Positions 54,543 to 61,927 of a stretch of DNA of 64,000 nt are shown in pieces. Position numbers and translations under genes: made by a program. The notes under the pieces were generated by a model. It saw only the letters and a list, made by a program, of their open reading frames with translations. It was not told where the DNA came from and did not search any database. Origin of the DNA: Rhodobacteraceae bacterium (ex Bugula neritina AB1) (GTDB lineage Bacteria; Pseudomonadota; Alphaproteobacteria; Rhodobacterales; Rhodobacteraceae). Numbering within the stretch: the first letter of the stretch is position 1; each line of letters opens with the position of its first letter. The DNA lies in assembly GCA_001730095.1 (NCBI GenBank), contig MDLF01000047.1, positions 66,247-130,246 of the forward strand, written 5' to 3'.

Positions 54543-55535
54543 TCAGATAGTCTTGAAGCGGTCACGATAGTCCGATGGTGAAATCCGCAGATGGCGCAGC
54601 ATGACCCGCCGCAGCCGCTCCTCATCACCAAAACCGCTCTTAACGGCAACCGCCTTTATCGGCATACGTGATGTCTCCAGGAGTTTCCGGGCTTCCTGCA
54701 AGCGCAATTCCTCCACAGCCTTGGCCGGAGAGAGCCCCGTTTCCAATGCGTAGACTCTTGAGAAATTCCGGGGGCTCATATTAGCGGCGGCTGCCAAGGC
54801 TTCGATCCGCAAATCTGACTGCAAGTTTTCCTGCATCCAAGCGTGCAATGCATTGAACCGGTCTGATGCCTCGCGGAACCTACTGTGCGCGAGATGACTG
54901 AATTGAGATTGCCCGCCGGGCCGCGTCAAGTAGGATACAAGCGATCTGGCAAGATCCAATGCAACCGTCTTGCCATAGTCTTCCGAAACCATTGCCAGCG
55001 CCATGTCGATGCCGGCAGTCACTCCTGCAGACGTCCAAATGTGCCCGTCACGCACATAAATCGGGTCAACCTCAACCTGGAGCGAAGGGTAGGTTGAAGC
55101 TAGCTCCGAGCATTCACTCCAGTGCGTAACAACCCGGCGATTTTCAAGGATACCCGCTGCCGCAAGCACAAAAGCGCCGGTGCAGACGGCTCCAACCCGG
55201 CGGCTTCGATGAACGACCTCCTTAACCAAAGCGATGGCATCCGGGTCCTTTGCTGCTGTGAACGCCCCTGCGCCACCCACGATGATGACCGTGTCATACA
55301 AGGTGTCCGGGCCGTTCCTGAGAGAGACTGTTGATACCGGCAGCACGGTGTCGGTGCGGATAACACCGCCATCCGGCGAAGAAACGGTCACAACGTAGCA
55401 GGGCTTTCCATTCACGGACGCATCGGTAAACACCTGCAACGGCCCGACGAGGTCCAACATCTTAGATTTCGGGAAGGCGACAAAGAGAACTCGCTTGGGG
55501 ATATTGTCGCATTCTTCAGACATCCCGCATTTCAT
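54543..55535 (-). CDS. GlxA-family transcriptional regulator (DJ-1/PfpI + AraC)
   Basis: 330 residues. The N-terminal ~190 residues form a DJ-1/PfpI-like domain (VLFVAFPKSKMLDLVGPLQV; GAVCTGAFVLAAAGI with the elbow Cys). The C-terminal ~100 residues are an AraC double helix-turn-helix (IEALAAAANMSPRNFSRVY; AVAVKSGFGDEERLRRVM). Such proteins activate amine or amino-acid metabolism genes. It lies 136 bases upstream of the MFS gene on the same strand and may control it or the NRPS cluster. Confidence 0.88.
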   Translation of the reverse strand: MKCGMSEECDNIPKRVLFVAFPKSKMLDLVGPLQVFTDASVNGKPCYVVTVSSPDGGVIRTDTVLPVSTVSLRNGPDTLYDTVIIVGGAGAFTAAKDPDAIALVKEVVHRSRRVGAVCTGAFVLAAAGILENRRVVTHWSECSELASTYPSLQVEVDPIYVRDGHIWTSAGVTAGIDMALAMVSEDYGKTVALDLARSLVSYLTRPGGQSQFSHLAHSRFREASDRFNALHAWMQENLQSDLRIEALAAAANMSPRNFSRVYALETGLSPAKAVEELRLQEARKLLETSRMPIKAVAVKSGFGDEERLRRVMLRHLRISPSDYRDRFKTI

Positions 55536-55689
55536 GCCACATCTCTGTCTGCCGGTCGAGTGTGATTATTGCACACACAACCCGATACCCTCCGCCACAA
55601 GCTCCCCGCGGCGGACGTTGCGAATCTGGAGCAGTCTCAGGCGAACCTCCGGATTACCCCGCCGCTGATCGGGCTGGACATGCTCAAGC

Positions 55690-56517
55690 CACACAGTATG
55701 CCTGCAAGTCGTTTGAGGACTGGAGGGGTTCAAATCCATCTCTGCACTGCAAGGCCTTTCACTCTTCGCAGTGCAAGGAGAGGAAGGGGTCATGGATCCA
55801 GATGAATTGGACAGGCAGTGCTGCAAGAAACAGCTAAGAGCCATCTATGTCATGCCAACAGTTCATAACCCCTTTGGAACCGTGATGGGAGAAGATGCGC
55901 GGCGGAGGATCGCGGATGTTGCTGAACGGCATGATCTCATCATCATCGAAGACAGTGCTTATGCGTTTCTTGAAACATCGCCGCCGCCGAGCTTTGTCGA
56001 TCTAGCGCCTGACCGGACCGTTCACGTGGGCGGCTTTTCAAAAAGCATTGCTACAGGGTTAAGGATTGGATACCTCATCTTTCCGGAGCGTTGGAAAAGC
56101 GCGGCATCACGCGTTATCAGAGCAACGACGTGGAACACGCCAGCATTGATTTCGGCACTAGTCACGCATTGGATCGAAGATGGCACAGTTGCTGAGTTCG
56201 AGGCGGCGAGACGTCGTCTGGGTGCTGCAGGTCAAAAGCTGTGCCGAGAAATACTGGCCGGTATCCCATTGGCGGCACATGAGAACGCCAGCTTCACATG
56301 GCTGCCTCTCTCCAAAGGCGAACGGGCCGAACCGGTAATTGCACGGCTGTCCGGAAAGGGCATTGCGGTGTCGTCCGCTGCTCCCTACGCGGTTGGTGAC
56401 GCCGTGCCTCAGGCAATGAGGCTCGCATTCGGTGGCATCTCGGAGCAGGAACTGCGCTTCAGCCTTGAGAAAGTTCGAGACGAACTTGCGCCATGCGATT
56501 GCCGCACATCGTCGTGA
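55690..56517 (+). pseudogene. Remnant of a MocR-type (GntR-aminotransferase) gene
   Basis: The C-terminal two thirds of a fold-type I PLP domain is open from about 55717: GVMDPDELD, MPTVHNPFGTVM, DLIIIEDSAY, then VGGFSKSIATGLRIGY with the PLP lysine. The N-terminal winged helix and the start of the PLP domain are missing. Just upstream, conserved-looking residues (ACKSFEDW) continue in another frame and an in-frame TGA (55714-55716) interrupts. It is therefore a 5'-truncated, frameshifted relic. Confidence 0.7.
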
Positions 56518-56890
56518 AAAACCACACTGTGTGGTCACCGTCCGCTTCGCGTATCAAGTACAATTTGCACTGAAGGATTCCAACTGCTGAATTCTATCGT
56601 AAGAGCAGTCTCTTTGGGCAACGAATCAAGCCCTTGATCTGATGCGAAGGGGGTGCTGCCCTCTTGGTGCTCTACTCTATTTGAGCTCTTAACTATCTTT
56701 GGCGGTGATCGAGGTCAGAGGCGATGGCAAAGGCATTGCCGGGACCAGAGCTCGCACCAACACCCGCAATCCGTGTTGATTAAAAAACGAGCCGCAATCC
56801 GGTTGTGAGGCGCGTCTCAAGATGCACCTATTGGAAGTATGTCCAAAGCCAAGAATCACCTAAAGGTAGTATTTTAGAGAGGGATTGTTC
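56518..56890. other. 373-bp gene-free region upstream of the asparaginase-lectin gene
   Basis: No ORF with family features. It begins with a perfect palindrome at 56521-56535 (ACCACAC-T-GTGTGGT) and should contain the promoter of the four-gene hydrolase operon. An AGAGGG lies just upstream of the ATG at 56891. No consensus -35/-10 pair was convincing. Confidence 0.45.
56521..56535. repeat. 15-bp perfect palindrome
   Basis: ACCACAC T GTGTGGT lies four bases after the PLP-remnant stop. It could be a weak terminator stem or a repressor operator for the downstream operon. Confidence 0.45.
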
Positions 56891-58471
56891 ATGAAGATTT
56901 GCATCATTAACACCGGCGGCACCATCAGCTGTGTCGGCGATCCGCTCGCCCCCATGTCAGCTGCGGATTTCGCCGCTGCGTCGCAGACAATCCTCGACCC
57001 GATCCTGGCAGAAGAGTTCTCTGACACCACCCTGGTTTACGAGACCGATCTGGTCTTTCCGGAAAGTTCGACCGGAACACTCGACAGCACCAACCTGCAG
57101 CCAAGCGACTGGTGCCTGATGGCAGGCTACATCCTCGACAATTACGCTGACTACGATGGCTTCGTCATTCTGCACGGCACCGACTCGATGGATTTCACCG
57201 GCTCCGCATTGCCGTTCCTGCTGAATGTCTTCGACGCCCAGGGGTTTGGCACCGCCCTGCTGTCCAAGCCGGTCATCATCACCGGTTCTCAGGTGCCGAT
57301 GTTTGCCGAAACCACGCCAGGAGACACTTCGGACCTGACGCTGAACTTCAACACCGATGCCTTTCAGAATTTCTGCGGTGCCGTGGCCTGCGCACGGCTC
57401 GGAATTCCCGAAGTCGGGGTCTATTTTGACAGCTGCCTCTACCGCGGCGACCGGGTGCTGAAAGTGAATGCCAGCGAGTTTGTGGCGTTCAACTCGCCCA
57501 ACTACCCGCCGCTGGCGCAATACGGCATTCGGCTGACGCAATATCCGGACCGGATGCTGCCGGACCCGGTCAGCTCCAGCGTCAGCCTGGATAACGCCAC
57601 CGCCTTGGCCACCGCGCAAGCACAGCTGAGCACCATCACTGACGCCATCGATGACTTTCCGGTGATGCAGTTCAACGCCTTTCCAGCAGTCTACAGCACA
57701 ACCAGCGGTACCGCCATCATCGCCAATCTCATCACTGCGATGGTGGGCACCGGCCTGAAAGGCCTGGTGCTGGAATCCTATGGCGAAGGCAACTTCCCCT
57801 CCGGCAATCCCGACAACGCATCAGAAGGTGGAATTTACACCGCCCTGAAGACCGCTAATGATGCAGGTGTCGTGATTGTCGACAGCACGCAGGTTATTGC
57901 CGGAACGGTCAATGACTCGGCCTATGCCTCGGGCGCCTGGCTGCCCGATGTGGGGGCGCTCAGCGCCTCGGATATGACGCCGATGGCAGCCTTTGCCAAG
58001 ACAATGATCCTGCAAGCCGCCGCGGCCGGCAACAGCTGGACGGCTGATCAGGTCAAGGACCTCATCCAGCTCAACTTGTTCGGCGAAGTCCAGAACGTCA
58101 GCCGCCTCGACAGCCGCAGCAACAGTCAGCTGCTGGCCGGCCAGTCGATCATGGCGCTGGATGGCAGCGCCACACTCAGCAATGATCCCGTCTCCGGCCC
58201 GGTCCTTAGCGCCAGCGACGGAACTTTCCTGTGGGCGCCCTTCGGAAGCCAGGCCGCAGGTCATCCGGGCAGCCTGTTCATGCAGAATGACGGCAATCTT
58301 GTGCTGCGCAGCGCCGACAACGAACCCATCTGGGCCACAGACACCGGTGTCAGCGGCGGTGCCTCTTCCATGCTGATGATCTCCGGCTCCTATGGCAGCG
58401 GCGACCTTGCGCTCAGCGTCTACAATTATTCCGGCCAGACGCTGTCGGCCACGCTCTACTCGCAAAACTGA
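56891..58471 (+). CDS. Asparaginase-family domain fused to a bulb-type lectin domain
   Basis: 526 residues from the ATG at 56891. Residues 1-~400 are an asparaginase/GatD-type amidohydrolase: NTGGTI (nucleophile Thr region) at the N-terminus, ILHGTDSMDFT, and TGSQVPM. Residues ~415-526 match a bulb-type (monocot mannose-binding) lectin: LLAGQSI, SASDGTFLWAPFG, FMQNDGNLVL and PIWATDT, including one QxDxNxVxY-like site. There is no signal peptide. Amide hydrolysis joined to carbohydrate binding suggests action on a glycosylated or cell-surface substrate. It is the first gene of a four-gene plus-strand group. Confidence 0.85.
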   Translation: MKICIINTGGTISCVGDPLAPMSAADFAAASQTILDPILAEEFSDTTLVYETDLVFPESSTGTLDSTNLQPSDWCLMAGYILDNYADYDGFVILHGTDSMDFTGSALPFLLNVFDAQGFGTALLSKPVIITGSQVPMFAETTPGDTSDLTLNFNTDAFQNFCGAVACARLGIPEVGVYFDSCLYRGDRVLKVNASEFVAFNSPNYPPLAQYGIRLTQYPDRMLPDPVSSSVSLDNATALATAQAQLSTITDAIDDFPVMQFNAFPAVYSTTSGTAIIANLITAMVGTGLKGLVLESYGEGNFPSGNPDNASEGGIYTALKTANDAGVVIVDSTQVIAGTVNDSAYASGAWLPDVGALSASDMTPMAAFAKTMILQAAAAGNSWTADQVKDLIQLNLFGEVQNVSRLDSRSNSQLLAGQSIMALDGSATLSNDPVSGPVLSASDGTFLWAPFGSQAAGHPGSLFMQNDGNLVLRSADNEPIWATDTGVSGGASSMLMISGSYGSGDLALSVYNYSGQTLSATLYSQN

Positions 58472-58493
58472 TTTCAAAACCCGGGAGAATATC

Positions 58494-59231
58494 ATGACGC
58501 CTGCATTCAAATTCAGCGGCCGTGTGGCCAAAGGTGATCTGCGCCACTCCATCAGGGAGGAAGCGCCTGACGGGGCGCTGATCGCACCGAACTATGTCGA
58601 AACCACATGGGGCAGCGTTCCGCAATATGCCGCTACCGTCCGCGACACCAATACCGGCTATGACCCGGCAGGCGACTGCCAGGGGTCATTCATGTCGGCG
58701 AAATACCAGCCCAACAACAACTGCTATGCCTATGGCTGCAACATCGCCTCGAATTCCTTCCCCCAGCCCGGCCGCGCCAACGGCGCGCCTGCGCTCTCGG
58801 AAGACTTCACCGCCGAGCATGTGCGTGACAATGCCATCAGCGACGGGCTGGTCTATGTCGGCACCAGGCTGGACGATATCAAAGAGCATGCGGCGGCCGC
58901 CGGCGCGGGCGGGCATTACGTCGCCCTGATGTTTTCGCCGCCGGAAAACGCCATCGGCGGAGATCCGGAGGCCAACTGGCCTGGGGACTACCACTGGGCG
59001 CGCTGCGACAGCCTGTCCCCAATGTCCTGGTCGCAGAAGGACGGCGGCGATCAGGTGACGAACTTCGACTTTGCCGGCAATCCGATCACCGATCCGGCAA
59101 GTGCCAACTGGCGGGTCAACCAGGGACCAATCCAGACCACCGGTACTGGCAAGGACTTCAATGAGTACGCCGTGACCTACGGATTTTACTGCTACATGTT
59201 CGTGCCCGATGGATCCGTGAACATCATCTGA
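58494..59231 (+). CDS. Putative Cys/His hydrolase (NlpC/papain-like), uncharacterised
   Basis: 245 residues from the ATG at 58494, with GGGAGA upstream. The stretch NNNCYAYGCNIAS followed by PQPG resembles the nucleophile helix of a papain-fold peptidase or amidase. GGHYVALMFSPPE and DYHWARCDSLSPMSW could supply the His, with a later region (TNFDFAGNPITDP) also typical of this uncharacterised group. No signal peptide. I infer a cysteine hydrolase; the family is not firmly identified. It is 22 bases downstream of the asparaginase-lectin gene. Confidence 0.7.
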   Translation: MTPAFKFSGRVAKGDLRHSIREEAPDGALIAPNYVETTWGSVPQYAATVRDTNTGYDPAGDCQGSFMSAKYQPNNNCYAYGCNIASNSFPQPGRANGAPALSEDFTAEHVRDNAISDGLVYVGTRLDDIKEHAAAAGAGGHYVALMFSPPENAIGGDPEANWPGDYHWARCDSLSPMSWSQKDGGDQVTNFDFAGNPITDPASANWRVNQGPIQTTGTGKDFNEYAVTYGFYCYMFVPDGSVNII

Positions 59232-59263
59232 ACTCTCCCGGAAATTCAGCGAAAGATTTGTCC

Positions 59264-60071
59264 ATGTGTACCATTGGAACCGTCTTTGACGGCCAGACCA
59301 TCCATACCTTCAAGCAATGCGACCTGATCCCGGTCACCGAATTCAACGAGCCGCAGACCAGGGCCGGCAGCAACGGCGTTGTCAGCTACACCGCCCTGAC
59401 CCGGGGAGACGGCGGCGGCCGGCTCTGGGCAGGGAGCAACAGCTCGGGCGTGTCCTTTGTGGCCGCCGACGCCTACACCACGTCCGCCAATTACTACGTC
59501 ACCGATGAACAGACCGACGCCTTGTTCGCGGCCTATGAGAAGAGCATCTCCAGCTTCACCACCGCCAGCGCCGCCGCAGACTTCCTGGCCGGGTTCTACC
59601 AGGACATGGGCAGCGGAACCGCTTTCCCGGCGCCCGATATCAGCCTGCTGACAGGATGGGCGGACGAGGCGCAGACACAGCCCGTTTCGATCTTCCTCGA
59701 ATACATGCCGCGTCCCTTCCTGCACGCGCCGGTGCGCCGGATCGTCCGCCACGCCGGGCATTTCGCCTCGACCAACCATTTCCGCATTCAGCCCGAGGCC
59801 ATCCACTACCCGGCCAACCATTCGACCTACCTGCGGTTGTCGCGGGCTGAGCTTCTGCTGCAGCAGGACCCGACCCATGCCGGGATCATGTCGGTGCTGC
59901 CGGTGCGAACTCTCGATCTGCCGAGAGACCGATTATCCGAACGAGGAATTCCAGACCCAGGCTACGGCGCTGTTCTCAGCGGCGCCCGGTGCCGCACCGG
60001 TCTGCGAATACCAGGTCAACGGCAACCCGCTGACCAATCCGTTGCAAACCTATGAGGGAGCCGCCGCATGA
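59264..60071 (+). CDS. Ntn-type amide hydrolase (linear amide C-N hydrolase/acyltransferase-like), frameshifted near the 3' end
   Basis: Starts MCTIGTVFDGQTIHTFKQCDL. A Cys directly after Met is the hallmark of Cys-type Ntn hydrolases, where Met removal exposes the nucleophile. The frame runs to a stop at 60055, but its last ~45 codons look random. From about 59915 the next frame gives sensible sequence (ETDYPNEEFQTQATALF ... QVNGNPLTN) and ends at 60071. That stop overlaps the next gene's ATG (ATGA). One base change in length around 59895-59925 would restore a ~268-residue protein. It may be a sequencing error, a recent mutation or programmed frameshifting. Confidence 0.6.
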
Positions 60072-60946
60072 TACCTGTCACCATAGACCGCAACAACAAC
60101 CCGCCCGCCCCGAAACCCGATGGGGATTTCCGATTTGTCGATCAAGGCAACTACCTGAAATCCGCCCTGGTCCCCGGGCTGACCCTGTATTCGGACAGTG
60201 CAACCTCCTGCATCATCACCATCGTTGTTGCCCAAAAGGGTGAGGAGATCTCAGCCACGCTGGCGCATCTGGACAGCCCCGATTGCATCAAGGCCTTTTT
60301 CACGGTTGTGACGGCGGAAAATTACGACAGCGTCCAGGTCTATGCCCAGGGTGCCAACCCGCCGGACAATGAAACCGCAAGGCAGAACGCCGCCCAGCTC
60401 AAGGCCTCTGTCGAAAGCTTTGGCAGCACGCTGGCGGCAGCGGACCTGTACCTGCTCGAGGGCAGCCCGCGTGACAACAACCGCGGCGATTTCGGCATCA
60501 GCATCGGCGCGGCGGGTGGCATAGTTGTCTCGAACCAGCCGTATGCTCTCGAACTCACCGACCGCGATCCGACCTGCGGCGGGCAGACCGTTTACTGCAT
60601 CATGCGCCGCCAGGAGCAACCGCCGGTCGAGATCCGCAACGCAGCGCTGCCGTTCACCCATGCCGAACTGGTGGAGCTCTCCTCCATCGCCCTCAGCTAT
60701 CGCAAGACCCCGGATGATCCGGCCTCGGCGTTCACCAATATCGTCAACATGCAGAATGCGGCGATCCGAGAAAGTTGGTCGACGACCCCGCAATACGAGG
60801 CGCCGTGGTTTTCGGATCAACTGAAACAGGGCGCTTGTTTCGCCCTCTCCATGGCCCCGGTCACCACTCTCAGCAGCTACTATTTGAGCAAGGCGCACGA
60901 GCGCCCGTTCACCCGCCTGCGCCGGGCTATATTGCCAGCGGATTAA
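60068..60946 (+). CDS. NTAN1-like putative deamidase, uncharacterised
   Basis: 292 residues, start overlapping the preceding stop by four bases. DSATSCIITIVV followed by ATLAHLDSP resembles the active-site Cys and His region of NTAN1-type N-terminal asparagine amidohydrolases. SVQVYAQGANPPDNETARQ and DLYLLEGSPRDNNRGDFGISI fit the later strands of that fold. The identification is by motif only. There is no signal peptide. It is the last gene of the group and is followed by a clear terminator. Confidence 0.65.
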   Translation: MIPVTIDRNNNPPAPKPDGDFRFVDQGNYLKSALVPGLTLYSDSATSCIITIVVAQKGEEISATLAHLDSPDCIKAFFTVVTAENYDSVQVYAQGANPPDNETARQNAAQLKASVESFGSTLAAADLYLLEGSPRDNNRGDFGISIGAAGGIVVSNQPYALELTDRDPTCGGQTVYCIMRRQEQPPVEIRNAALPFTHAELVELSSIALSYRKTPDDPASAFTNIVNMQNAAIRESWSTTPQYEAPWFSDQLKQGACFALSMAPVTTLSSYYLSKAHERPFTRLRRAILPAD

Positions 60947-60974
60947 GGCCGCTCCGCGGCAACGCCACTTCTTA

Positions 60975-61000
60975 CCGGTGGGCCGAATAGGGCCCACCGG
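60975..61000 (+). terminator. Hairpin terminator after the four-gene hydrolase group
   Basis: A perfect 10-bp stem, CCGGTGGGCC (60975-60984) and GGCCCACCGG (60991-61000), with a six-base loop, 29 bases after the last stop. The following T tract is weak. Confidence 0.65.
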
Positions 61001-61231
61001 AGCCCGGGTTAAAACTTTGTGCGTCTATGTCCTCAAATTGCATGACCGCATAGAAATCGGCCTCAGTTTCTGACGCCAAATTGCGCCAAGAAGAATTCCA
61101 GGCCGAATTACTCTAAGGCCCGAAAGTGCGGAATGCAGTGCTCAATGCAATTCAGCGTAGCGCAGGTTAATATCTTGCACTAAGTGCGCCTTTCTGCTTT
61201 GACCATGCGAAACCAAAACCACAGGTGATAC

Positions 61232-61555
61232 ATGGCAATTGATCTGACCGGGCTGAATGCCTCCGAACTGGAAGTGCTGGCAAAGAAAATCGAAGCCCGC
61301 AAAGCGGAAGTGGAAAAAGAGGCCAAGCAAAACGCCTATGCCGAAATGCTTGAGGTTGCTGAGAAACACGGCGTCTCGTTTGAGGAAGTCATTGCTCTGC
61401 ATGGCGGTAAAGGCCGCAAGTCCGGAACCAAAGCGCCCGCAAAGTATGCCAATCCGGAAGACCCGGCCCAGACCTGGAGCGGCCGGGGACGTAAACCGGC
61501 CTGGGTTCATGAAGCGTTGCAGGCTGGGAAGTCCATCGAGGACTTGGAGATCTGA
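61232..61555 (+). CDS. H-NS/HvrA-family nucleoid protein
   Basis: 107 residues. The N-terminal half is a charged coiled-coil dimerisation helix (KKIEARKAEVEKEAKQ). The C-terminal half has the H-NS-type DNA-binding loop KYANPEDPAQTWSGRGRKPAWV. Such proteins silence AT-rich, horizontally acquired DNA. It sits between the hydrolase group and the AT-richer kinase-NTPase gene, either as a resident silencer or as part of the island. Confidence 0.88.
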   Translation: MAIDLTGLNASELEVLAKKIEARKAEVEKEAKQNAYAEMLEVAEKHGVSFEEVIALHGGKGRKSGTKAPAKYANPEDPAQTWSGRGRKPAWVHEALQAGKSIEDLEI

Positions 61556-61927
61556 TCCGACACCTGGCAAGCGATTTCATCTGACTGTTGGAATTCACTC
61601 TTACACCCAGAGCGCTGGCGGCCCTTGGCCGCCGCGCTGCAGACTTGTTTAGATACCCGAAACGCCAAGTTCCTATTAATAGAACACTCACGCACAGGCG
61701 TCATTCCACGTGTTAGCTTGCTGAAGTCCAAACCTATCGTTCGCTATCCCGAAGGCGTCACCAGTCCTGCATCGTGACTCGCAGCATCCGAACGCACCGG
61801 CTGGACCGTTTGTCAACATGACCCGGGTCACATGAGCACACGCGGTGAGGGAGCGGCAAGCCCCCTTGAACTTAAGATGAGGAGTAGAGATAGTCGTCAC
61901 CGGAAAAACTTAGTTGGGGCAACATTC
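61556..61927. other. 372-bp intergenic region before the kinase-NTPase gene
   Basis: It contains the hairpin at 61611-61638. The open frame of the kinase gene extends back to 61832, but those 32 codons precede the natural zinc-ribbon start and look non-coding. No other gene is seen. Confidence 0.5.
61611..61638 (+). terminator. Terminator hairpin of the H-NS-like gene
   Basis: AGCGC-T-GGCGGCC pairs with GGCCGCC-GCGCT around a CTT loop (12 pairs, one bulged T), 56 bases after the stop, followed by ACTTGTTT. Confidence 0.65.
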
